This document shows positions 1-7,555 of a stretch of 64,000 nucleotides of DNA, one piece after another. The stretch lies in the NCBI RefSeq assembly GCF_008824185.1, contig NZ_CP044423.1, forward strand, positions 1,439,501 through 1,503,500. The letters are read 5' to 3'. Source of the stretch: Paracoccus pantotrophus. Its GTDB lineage: Bacteria; Pseudomonadota; Alphaproteobacteria; Rhodobacterales; Rhodobacteraceae. Numbering within the stretch: position 1 is the stretch's first letter; every line of letters starts with the position of its first letter. Below the pieces are notes generated by a model. The model was not told the DNA's origin, did no database searches, and saw only the letters and a program-made list of their open reading frames with translations. Position numbers and translations under genes: made by a program.

Positions 1-1
1 C

Positions 2-256
2 GACGAGCGTGCCAAATGGGAAACCTTCGGCTGGCACGCGCAACGGGTCGACGGCAACGATCTGGATGCCGTGGTCGCCGCCTTCGATGCGGCGCGGTCC
101 ACCGACCACCCCGGCCCCCGCGTGATCATCTTCGACACCACAATGTGCAAGGGCGTCGATTTCCTGGAGAAGCGCGAGATCACGCATTTCGTTCGCGTCG
201 AAGCCGATGAATGGGCCAAGGCCCTGGCCGTTCTGGAAGAGGGGAAACCGCAATGA
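2..256 (+). CDS. Transketolase N-terminal (ThDP-binding) subunit, 5' truncated by window edge
   Basis: Only the last 84 residues are present; the reading frame is open from base 2. The visible part has the DGND motif and the CKGV-type C-terminal stretch of the pyrophosphate half of two-part transketolases, which transfer a two-carbon ketol unit between sugar phosphates using thiamine diphosphate. The stop codon overlaps the start of the next gene (ATGA at 253-256), which encodes the partner half, so the two are translationally coupled. Sugar specificity cannot be read from this fragment. The linked SDR and TRAP genes suggest a catabolic role rather than the housekeeping pentose phosphate enzyme, which is usually one long chain. 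Confidence 0.85.
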   Translation, partial: DERAKWETFGWHAQRVDGNDLDAVVAAFDAARSTDHPGPRVIIFDTTMCKGVDFLEKREITHFVRVEADEWAKALAVLEEGKPQ

Positions 257-1287
257 CGCTGGCATCCATGAAGCGCAAATACGAACCGCGCAAGCTGCCC
301 GAGGGGCCGCGCGTGGCGACCACGGCGATGATCGCCTCGCTGGCGGCCGAGGGCTATGACACCGTGGCGGCACCCTTCGGCCATGCGCTGGTCGAGGCGG
401 CGAAGCGGGACGACAGGATCGTCGGCCTGTCCGCCGACCTGGCCAAATATACCGACCTGCACATCTTCGCGCAGGCGATGCCCGACCGTTTCTACCAGAT
501 GGGCATGGCCGAGCAGCTGCTGATGTCGGCCGCCGCCGGGTTGGCGCGCGAGGGCTTCAACCCCTTTGCGACGACCTATGCGGTCTTTGCCAGCCGCCGC
601 GCCTATGACTTCATCGCCATGGCCATCGCCGAGGAGAACCTGCCGGTCAAGATCGTCTGCGCCCTGCCGGGCCTGACCACCGGCTACGGCCCCAGCCACC
701 AGGCGACCGAGGATCTGGCGATCTTCCGCGGGTTGCCGAACATGACCGTCATCGATCCCTGCGACGCCGACGACATCATCGGCATGGTGCCGCAGATCGC
801 CGCCCATGACGGCCCGGTCTACAGCCGGCTGCCGCGCGGCAAGGTGCCCTCGGTGCTGACCCGCCACAAGCCGGACTACAGGTTCCAGTTGGGCAAGGCG
901 CAGGTGATCCGCGAAGGCAAGGACGTGCTGATCGTCTCGACCGGGTTCATGACCATGCGCGCGCTGGATGCCGCCGAGGCGCTGGCCCGCGATGGGGTCG
1001 ATGCGGCGGTGCTGCATGTGCCGACGATCAAGCCGCTGGATACCGAGACGATCCTGGTCGAGGCCCGCAAGGGCGGGCGGCTGGTGGTCACGGCCGAGAA
1101 CCACACCGTCGTCGGCGGCCTGGGCGAGGCCGTCGCCACCACGTTGCTGCGCAATGGCGTCACGCCGGCCTTCCGCATGATCGGCCTGCCGGACCAGTTC
1201 CTGGAGGCCGGCGCCCTGCCGACCCTGCACGAGATGTACGGCCTGACGGTCGGCAAGATCGCCGAACGCATCAAGGGCTGGCTGTAA
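253..1287 (+). CDS. Transketolase C-terminal (pyrimidine-binding) subunit
   Basis: A 344-residue protein with the PP/Pyr fold of the second half of split transketolases and DXS/E1-beta proteins. It has the MGMAEQ motif, whose Glu activates the thiamine cofactor in this family, followed by a C-terminal transketolase domain (about residues 215-340, containing TAENHTVVGGLGEAV). The ATG overlaps the preceding stop. An in-frame GTG 42 bases upstream is less likely because it lies inside the neighbour. The protein should act as a heteromer with the upstream product. Split transketolases beside SDR and TRAP genes occur in sugar or apulose-type catabolic loci, but the substrate here is unknown. Confidence 0.9.
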   Translation: MTLASMKRKYEPRKLPEGPRVATTAMIASLAAEGYDTVAAPFGHALVEAAKRDDRIVGLSADLAKYTDLHIFAQAMPDRFYQMGMAEQLLMSAAAGLAREGFNPFATTYAVFASRRAYDFIAMAIAEENLPVKIVCALPGLTTGYGPSHQATEDLAIFRGLPNMTVIDPCDADDIIGMVPQIAAHDGPVYSRLPRGKVPSVLTRHKPDYRFQLGKAQVIREGKDVLIVSTGFMTMRALDAAEALARDGVDAAVLHVPTIKPLDTETILVEARKGGRLVVTAENHTVVGGLGEAVATTLLRNGVTPAFRMIGLPDQFLEAGALPTLHEMYGLTVGKIAERIKGWL

Positions 1288-1332
1288 GCCTGCCTGTCAC
1301 TCAATCACGGAATCAATCAGGAGGAGAAGGCC

Positions 1333-2085
1333 ATGGGCCTGCTGGAAGGAAAATTCGCGGTGGTGACGGGCGCGGCTTCGCCACGCGGCCTGGGCAAGGC
1401 CACGGCACAACTCTTTGCCGAACATGGCGCCACCGTCGCCATTCTGGACCTCGATGCCGATCAGGCCAGGGCGGCTGCAGCGGATCTGGGCGAAGGCCAT
1501 GTCGGGCTGGCCTGCGACGTGACCGACCTCGACGCCTGCAGACGCGCGGCGGACGCGTTGCTGCAACGCTGGGGCCGCATCGACGTGCTGGTCAACAATG
1601 CCGGCATCACGCAGCCGCTGAAGGTGATGGATATCGCGCCCGGAAACTATGACGCGGTTCTGGACGTGAACCTGCGCGGCACGCTCTACATGAGCCAGGC
1701 GGTCATTCCCGCCATGCGCGAACGGAAGGCGGGCAGCATCGTCAACCTGTCCTCGGTCTCGGCGCAGCGTGGCGGCGGCATCTTCGGCGGGCCGCATTAC
1801 TCGGCGGCCAAGGCCGGCGTGCTGGGCCTGACCAAGGCCATGGCGCGCGAACTGGCGCCGCAGAACATCCGCGTGAACGCGGTCTGCCCCGGCTTCATCG
1901 CCACCGACATCACCGCCGGCAAGCTGACGCCCGAGATGATGGACGGCATCCTTGCCGGCATCCCGATGGGCCGCGCCGGCGAGGCGCGCGATGTCGCGGG
2001 CTGCTGCCTGTTTCTGGCCTCGGATCTGGCGTCCTATTGCACCGGAACCGAGGTCGACGTGAACGGCGGCTCGCTCATCCACTGA
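1333..2085 (+). CDS. SDR family NAD(P)-dependent oxidoreductase
   Basis: A 250-residue classical short-chain dehydrogenase. It has a TGAASPRGLG nucleotide loop, the NNAG motif, a Ser-Tyr-Lys catalytic set (NLSS and YSAAK) and a C-terminal DVNGGSLIH tail. A strong AGGAGG lies just before the ATG. It probably oxidises or reduces a hydroxyl group of the carbohydrate handled by the neighbouring transketolase. It lies 45 bp after the transketolase and 60 bp before the TRAP binding protein, all on one strand, consistent with one catabolic operon. The exact substrate is not predictable from sequence. Confidence 0.88.
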   Translation: MGLLEGKFAVVTGAASPRGLGKATAQLFAEHGATVAILDLDADQARAAAADLGEGHVGLACDVTDLDACRRAADALLQRWGRIDVLVNNAGITQPLKVMDIAPGNYDAVLDVNLRGTLYMSQAVIPAMRERKAGSIVNLSSVSAQRGGGIFGGPHYSAAKAGVLGLTKAMARELAPQNIRVNAVCPGFIATDITAGKLTPEMMDGILAGIPMGRAGEARDVAGCCLFLASDLASYCTGTEVDVNGGSLIH

Positions 2086-2145
2086 AGGACCGGCCTGCCG
2101 CGAGGGGGCGGCAGGCCCATCATCTGCTCATTGGGAGGAACCACC

Positions 2146-3114
2146 ATGAACTGCACCATCCTTGGGGCAATCCTGTCCAGCACCGTCTTTGCCGGTGCCG
2201 CCGCCGCCGACACCATCATCCTGGCCCATGCGCAGCCGCCGGGCAATCCGCGCTCGCTGGCGGCCGAGTTCTTCGCCGAAAAGCTGTCGGCCTGCACCCA
2301 GGGCCGCATCACCGTCAACGTGGCGGGCGCCGCGACGATGGGCGACGATGTCGAGGCGCTGACCTCGACCTCGGCCAATGTGATCCAGATCACCGCCAAC
2401 AGCCAGGGCGCCACGGCGCAGATCGTGCCCGAGTTGAACGTGATCGGCCTGCCCTTCCTGTTCGCCGATGCGCCCAGCGCCTGGAAGGCGATCGACGGCG
2501 AGATCAGGGCGCAGATCGACGAAAGGGCGCAGAATGCCGGGCTGAAGCTGCTGGGCTTCTGGGACAACGGCATCCGCCATGTCAGCCACCTGTCCCGGTC
2601 GATCACCACGCCGGCCGACCTCAAGGGCGTCAAGATCCGCACGCCGCCCGACGACATGACCATCGCGATCTTCAAGGCGCTTGGCGCGAACCCGGCGCCG
2701 CTGACCTTCGCGGAACTGCCGACCGCGCTGCAATCGGGGGTCTTCGAGGCGCAGGAGAACCCGCTGACGAACATCTATTCGTCCAAGCTGCACGAGATCA
2801 CCAGACATATCTCGCTGACCGGCCATAAATACGAGACCTCGCCGCTGCTGGCCAGCATGGCCTGGTGGGCGTCGCTGTCGCCCGAGGATCAGGATTGCGT
2901 CCAGACCTCCGCCGACGAGGCGACGGCGTTCCAGAGGCAGACTGCCGAAGAGCAGGAGGTGGAGGTCCGCCAGAAGCTGGAGGCCGAGGGCGCCATCGTC
3001 ACCGAACTCGAAGATCGTCAGGCTTTCATCGACGCGACGGCGGGGGTCTATGACGAATATCGCGCCCGCTTCCCGGAACTGGTCGATGCGATCATCGCCG
3101 AGTCCGCAAAATGA
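2146..3114 (+). CDS. TRAP transporter periplasmic substrate-binding protein (DctP family)
   Basis: A 322-residue secreted protein with a Sec signal (about residues 1-20, ending AGAAAA) and the DctP fold, including the LPFLF segment and the GVKIRTPP segment whose Arg usually contacts a substrate carboxylate. The ATG at 2146 is chosen because GGGAGG sits seven bases upstream; an in-frame TTG 15 bases earlier lies on that Shine-Dalgarno. It delivers its ligand to the DctQM membrane pair encoded next. The conserved Arg suggests a carboxylate-bearing ligand such as a sugar acid, but this is an inference. Confidence 0.9.
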   Translation: MNCTILGAILSSTVFAGAAAADTIILAHAQPPGNPRSLAAEFFAEKLSACTQGRITVNVAGAATMGDDVEALTSTSANVIQITANSQGATAQIVPELNVIGLPFLFADAPSAWKAIDGEIRAQIDERAQNAGLKLLGFWDNGIRHVSHLSRSITTPADLKGVKIRTPPDDMTIAIFKALGANPAPLTFAELPTALQSGVFEAQENPLTNIYSSKLHEITRHISLTGHKYETSPLLASMAWWASLSPEDQDCVQTSADEATAFQRQTAEEQEVEVRQKLEAEGAIVTELEDRQAFIDATAGVYDEYRARFPELVDAIIAESAK

Positions 3115-3674
3115 CCGGCGCGCTTCATCCCGACACCGCCGGAAAGGAGGGACGCCCGGCGCCCCCCGTCCTGCGCGGCATCGTCGCGGCACTGGACATG
3201 TCGGGGCGGCTGGTCTGCGTCGCGACCCTGATCGTGCTTTTCGTGGGGCTGATGGCCAATGTTGTCCTGCGCTATGTCTATGGCCAGGGGCTGGATTGGG
3301 CCTATGAAATCCATGCCATCCTGCTGCCCTGGATGATCGCGGGCGGGGTGGTGATCGCCACCGTCCACAGCCGCAACATCGCCATCACCATCCTGCCGGA
3401 CCTGCTGTCCGACAGCGGCCGCAGGGTGCTGTTCATCCTCGTTTCGGTGCTGACGCTGCTGATCTCGGTCTTCGTGGTCTGGTCCGCGTTCCCGATCATC
3501 CGCGCAGCGCAATACCAGCGTCTCAGCGCCCTGGGCGGGATCAGCCAGCTTTGGGGCTATGCCAGCCTCGTCTACGGCTTCGGCGGCATCGCCGTGATCT
3601 GCGCCTGCGACCTGATCGCCGCGCTGATGGGGCGGACGCTGCGCTATGTCGAAACCGCTTCTAGCCTGAGCTGA
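3111..3674 (+). CDS. TRAP transporter small permease (DctQ family)
   Basis: A 187-residue protein with four predicted membrane segments and the family pattern around residues 60-75 (WAYEIHAILLPWMIAGG). It is the small membrane subunit that supports the DctM transporter in sodium- or proton-coupled uptake. Its start overlaps the stop of the binding-protein gene by four bases (ATGA), so production of the three subunits is coupled. The N-terminus is about 25 residues longer than average before the first helix, so a start slightly downstream is possible. Confidence 0.88.
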   Translation: MTGALHPDTAGKEGRPAPPVLRGIVAALDMSGRLVCVATLIVLFVGLMANVVLRYVYGQGLDWAYEIHAILLPWMIAGGVVIATVHSRNIAITILPDLLSDSGRRVLFILVSVLTLLISVFVVWSAFPIIRAAQYQRLSALGGISQLWGYASLVYGFGGIAVICACDLIAALMGRTLRYVETASSLS

Positions 3675-3686
3675 GGAGGGCCCGGA

Positions 3687-4943
3687 ATGACCCCGATTCT
3701 CGTGATCGCATTCTTCGGCCTGATGGCGCTGTCCGTGCCGGTGGCCCATGCCATGCTGGGCGGCACCGCGCTGGCACTGCTGGCGGACGGCAAGCCGCTG
3801 GCGGTGATCGCGCAGCGCCTTTACGCGCCGACGCAGGCGTTTCCCATGCTGGCGATCCCCTATTTCATCCTTGCCGGCTCGCTGATGATGCACGGCAAGT
3901 TCGGCGAATACCTGGTCAATATCGCGCGGCTGATCGTCGGGCGCTATCGCGGCGGGCTGGGGCAGGTCAGCATCCTCGGCTCGGTGATGTTCGGCGGCGT
4001 CTCGGGCTCGGCGGTGGCCGATGCCTCGGCCATGGGCAATGCGCTGATCCCGGTGCAGGTGCGCGACGGCTATCCCGCGCCTTTCGCGGCGGCCATCAAC
4101 GCCTCGTCCTCGACCATCTCGGTGCTGATCCCGCCCTCGATCCCGCTGATCCTCTACGGGCTGGTGGCGAATGTCTCGATCGTGGACCTGTTCGTCGCCG
4201 GCATCCTGCCGGGCCTGCTGCTGGCTTGCGGGATGATGGGCATGGTCTGGTATATCGCCAAGCGTCGGGGCCTGCCCGCCGCGCCGCTGCCCGGCGGGCT
4301 CCGCGCCTTCAGAAGCCAGATCGTCTTCGCCCTGCCGGCGCTTCTGATGCCGATCTTCATCATCGGCACCCTGCGCTTCGGCATCGCCACGCCCACCGAG
4401 GTCAGCGTCATGGCCGTCGCCTATGCGCTGCTGATCGGCATCTTCTTCTATCGCGACGTGACGCCCCGGCTGATCTGGAATGCCCTGGTCGATACCGGCA
4501 TGATGACCGGCGCAGTGATGCTGATCATCATGGCCTCGGGCACGATCCAGTGGATCCTGACCGCCGAGCAGGTGCCGCAGAACCTGGCCGGCTTCGTCTC
4601 GGCCCAACTGACGCAGCCCTGGATGGTGCTGATCGCGCTGAACCTGGTGATGCTGGTCGTCGGCATGTTCCTGGACCTGCCCGCCGCGGTGCTGCTGCTG
4701 GCGCCGCTGTTCGTGACCATCGGCAACACGATCGGGCTCGATCCGGTGCAGCTGGGGCTGATGATGGTGATCAACCTGTCGATAGGGCTTTACACGCCGC
4801 CGGTCGGGACGACGCTGTTCATCTCGATGGCCATTGCGCGGACGGGGATCGGCCAGACCACCAGGGCGCTGCTGCCCTTCTATCTGGTGGCCCTGATACT
4901 GCTGCTGGCCTTTACCTTCATCCCGGCCCTGACGATCTACTGA
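3687..4943 (+). CDS. TRAP transporter large permease (DctM family)
   Basis: A 418-residue, highly hydrophobic protein of the usual DctM length with about twelve membrane segments. Family motifs include GGVSGSAVADASAMG, IPPSIPLILYG and LSIGLYTPPVGTTLF. It forms the ion-coupled translocation pathway of the TRAP system whose binding protein and small subunit are the two preceding genes. A GAGGAGGG Shine-Dalgarno precedes the ATG. It is the last gene of the operon: a strong hairpin begins 15 bases after its stop. Confidence 0.93.
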   Translation: MTPILVIAFFGLMALSVPVAHAMLGGTALALLADGKPLAVIAQRLYAPTQAFPMLAIPYFILAGSLMMHGKFGEYLVNIARLIVGRYRGGLGQVSILGSVMFGGVSGSAVADASAMGNALIPVQVRDGYPAPFAAAINASSSTISVLIPPSIPLILYGLVANVSIVDLFVAGILPGLLLACGMMGMVWYIAKRRGLPAAPLPGGLRAFRSQIVFALPALLMPIFIIGTLRFGIATPTEVSVMAVAYALLIGIFFYRDVTPRLIWNALVDTGMMTGAVMLIIMASGTIQWILTAEQVPQNLAGFVSAQLTQPWMVLIALNLVMLVVGMFLDLPAAVLLLAPLFVTIGNTIGLDPVQLGLMMVINLSIGLYTPPVGTTLFISMAIARTGIGQTTRALLPFYLVALILLLAFTFIPALTIY

Positions 4944-4957
4944 GCGGCCGGAAACCG

Positions 4958-4987
4958 GGAATGCCGGGCGTCATCGCCCGGCATTCC
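4958..4987. terminator. Bidirectional hairpin between TRAP operon and convergent LysR gene
   Basis: A perfect 13-bp inverted repeat (GGAATGCCGGGCG / CGCCCGGCATTCC) with a four-base TCAT loop lies between two converging genes and ends two bases before the LysR stop codon. There is no long T run, so it may act as a 3' stabilising stem as much as a terminator. Confidence 0.65.
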
Positions 4988-4988
4988 C

Positions 4989-5972
4989 TCATCGCTCCTC
5001 GGACGTGACGAAGGCCGCCCGGCGCTCGAAGCGGGTCCGGTGCCCGCGTTCCTCCAGCCAGGCCCGCGCCTCGCGCATATGCTGGCGGCCCCTGTCCTTG
5101 ACCCAGTCCGAGAACAGCCGCACCGCCCGGCGCCCCACATGGCGATGCGGGCAGACGATCCAGTATCCCGGAAACTCGATCACCTCGAACGCGGTCGAGA
5201 AGGGCACCAGATCGCCGCGCCGCAATTCCTCGAAGGCCAGGGTCATGCTGTCGAGGATCACCCCGCCGCCGTCCATGGCCATCTGCACCGACATGCTGGA
5301 GCGGTCGAAGCGGCAGGGATAGGACATCGAGGCGCCCTGCACGCCGTGGCGCGGCAGCCAGTAATCCCAGCGGTAATAGGCCTTGACGCTGTCGATCAGC
5401 CTTGCATGGCGCAATTGTTCGCGCGGGTCGTCCGAGCGTTGGCGCAATTCCTCCAGATAGGCGGGCGCGCACATGGGAAAGACGAAATCATGCACGATGC
5501 AGGCGGTATGCAGCCCTTCCCAGTCGCCCTCGCCATAGCGCAGGTCCATATCGACGACCTCGGTGTCGAATTCGGTGAAATTGGGCGTCGCATCGACGCG
5601 GACATCCCATTCCGGGTGCCGCTTGCAGAAATCGGCAAGCCGGGGCGCCAGCCAGCGCACGCCGAAGGACGGGCTGACCCGGATCGAAAGATTGTGGGTT
5701 TCCCGCTGCCGGACGATGGCGGCCCGCACCTCGCGGATGGACTGGAAGGCCTGCGTGGCGGTCTGGAACAGGCGCTCGCCGTCGATGGTCAGCCGCAGAT
5801 GGCGCCTTTCGCGGTGAAACAGCTTCACGCCCAGGTTCTGCTCCAGCAGCTTGATCTGCTGGCTGACCGCCGAGGCCGATATCTGCAACTCCTCGGCCGC
5901 GCGCATGACCCCGCCCAGCCGGGCGACCGCTTCGAAATGGACCATCGAGGACAGGTTGAGTTCGCGCACCAT
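4989..5972 (-). CDS. LysR-type transcriptional regulator (GcvA-like)
   Basis: A 327-residue LysR protein with an N-terminal winged helix-turn-helix (about residues 8-65, containing ASAVSQQIKLLE) and a GcvA/AmpR-like effector domain (SVSPSFGVRWLAPRL-type pattern, LRYGEGDW). It converges on the TRAP/transketolase operon rather than diverging from it, so control of that operon is plausible but not shown by layout. The C-terminus, rich in Arg and Glu, is about 25 residues longer than many relatives. Confidence 0.85.
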   Translation of the reverse strand: MVRELNLSSMVHFEAVARLGGVMRAAEELQISASAVSQQIKLLEQNLGVKLFHRERRHLRLTIDGERLFQTATQAFQSIREVRAAIVRQRETHNLSIRVSPSFGVRWLAPRLADFCKRHPEWDVRVDATPNFTEFDTEVVDMDLRYGEGDWEGLHTACIVHDFVFPMCAPAYLEELRQRSDDPREQLRHARLIDSVKAYYRWDYWLPRHGVQGASMSYPCRFDRSSMSVQMAMDGGGVILDSMTLAFEELRRGDLVPFSTAFEVIEFPGYWIVCPHRHVGRRAVRLFSDWVKDRGRQHMREARAWLEERGHRTRFERRAAFVTSEER

Positions 5973-6101
5973 GCCCTGAATGTTAGGGCATCTTAAGCAA
6001 CTGCGTAAGCAAGCTTCCGTCCGCCGCGGCAGAACGGCATCGGCACCCGCTTGCCGCGGGCGCCGCGACCGATCCTGGCCTGGCCAACGGGACGCATGGC
6101 C

Positions 6102-7463
6102 TCAGGCCGCCGGCAGGCCGACCCCGCCGGCCGCGGCCGCGCTCAGCGCCACGAAATTCAGCGCCTGCTGGCGGATGGCGGCGGCCAGTTCCTGGCGGGC
6201 CGACAGCAGGCTGCGCTCGGCATCCAGCACCGGGAAGAAATCCGCCTCGCCCAGCTCATAGGAGCTGCGGGTCAGGTTCACCGTCTCGCGCGCGTTCTCG
6301 ACCAGCCGCGATTGCGCGGCGACGGCGCGCGCGTCGCGGTTATAGCCGGCCAGGGCGTTCTCGACCTCCTCGACCGCGCCCAGCACCGCGGCCTGCCAGG
6401 CCAGCCGCGCCTGCTCGGCCCGTGCCTCGGCGGCCGAAAGCCGGGCCTGGTTCGCCCCGCCCGAGAACAGCGGCAGCGAGATCTGCGGCCCGAAGCTCCA
6501 GCTTTTGCCATTGGTCGGCGTGATCGAACCCGACAGCGTCAGCCGCGGATAGAAGGCCGCCCGTGCCTCGCCGACATCGGCGGCGGCGGCGGCCAGGTTG
6601 CGCTCGGCCATGCGCACGTCGGGGCGCACGCGCACCACATCGGCCGGCACGCCGACGCTGGCGCTGTAGCGGGCGCGCGGCTGGCCGCCGCCCCGGCGCA
6701 GCTCGGCCGCCAGATCGGCGCTGCGCCCGGCCGTCAGCGTGGCCAGCCGGTTCACCGACTGGTCGAAACCGACCTCCAGGCCGGGCAGCGCCGCCTCGGC
6801 CTGCGCCACCAATTGCTCGGCCTGCAACACCTCCAGCCGCGAGACGCTGCCGAAGGCGTCCTGGGTGCGGGTCATCTCCAGCGTGCGGCGCCGGCTTTCC
6901 AGGCTTTGCCGGGTCAGCGCCAGCGCCTCCTGGTAATAGCGCGCATCGACATAAGCCGAGGCGATGGCGCTGGCCACGGTCAGCCGCGCCACCTCGGCCG
7001 AAAGATAGGCCGCGTCCAGCCGGGCCGAGGCGCCCTGCCGCGCCGCGCGGGTCGAGCCGAACAGGTCGACCAGCCAGGACACGCCCAGCGTGGCCGAGTC
7101 GCTTTCGAAGACGCCGCGCTCATCGCGGCTGCGCGCGGCCGAGCCCTGCGCATCGACCTGCGGCAGGTCGCTGGCCCCGACCAGCCGGGCATTGGCCTGG
7201 GCCTCGCGGATGGTGGCGACGGCGGTCTGCACGTCCAGGTTGCGCTTGAGCCCGGCGGCGATCAGCGCGTCCAGCCGCTTGTCGCGGAAGGCCGCCCACC
7301 AGGCATTCGCCGCGGCACGACGGGCCGGGGAATTGGCGGCGAACTCGGCCGCCAGTTCGGCACGGGGCGCGGCATAGCGGACCGGGTTGCAGGCGGCCAG
7401 CGCAAGGCTGGAGACGAGCCCGCCCAAGAGGCCGCGGCGGGAGAAAGGCAAGGTCTGGGTCAT
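6102..7463 (-). CDS. RND efflux outer-membrane channel lipoprotein, NodT/TolC family
   Basis: A 453-residue outer-membrane factor with the repeated coiled-coil architecture of the NodT family. It should form the exit duct for the RND pump encoded upstream. The N-terminus has both a twin-arginine-like pattern (SRRGLL, residues 8-13) and a lipobox (LAAC, Cys25), so it is a predicted lipoprotein possibly exported by Tat. Gene order on the minus strand is TetR, adaptor, pump, channel; a 92-bp gap separates pump and channel, yet the order fits one operon. Substrates are not predictable. Confidence 0.9.
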   Translation of the reverse strand: MTQTLPFSRRGLLGGLVSSLALAACNPVRYAAPRAELAAEFAANSPARRAAANAWWAAFRDKRLDALIAAGLKRNLDVQTAVATIREAQANARLVGASDLPQVDAQGSAARSRDERGVFESDSATLGVSWLVDLFGSTRAARQGASARLDAAYLSAEVARLTVASAIASAYVDARYYQEALALTRQSLESRRRTLEMTRTQDAFGSVSRLEVLQAEQLVAQAEAALPGLEVGFDQSVNRLATLTAGRSADLAAELRRGGGQPRARYSASVGVPADVVRVRPDVRMAERNLAAAAADVGEARAAFYPRLTLSGSITPTNGKSWSFGPQISLPLFSGGANQARLSAAEARAEQARLAWQAAVLGAVEEVENALAGYNRDARAVAAQSRLVENARETVNLTRSSYELGEADFFPVLDAERSLLSARQELAAAIRQQALNFVALSAAAAGGVGLPAA

Positions 7464-7555
7464 CCGAAACTCTCTGTTGGGTGGCCCGGATTCCGGGCGC
7501 GAAAGGAACGGCAGGGACGGTTATCCACCGCCCCTGCCATGGGCTGCGACGCGAC

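Noticed and set aside
6024..6059. CCGCGGCA/TGCCGCGG hairpin after the efflux channel gene as a terminator
   Set aside because: The loop is 20 bases and no T run follows on the minus strand.
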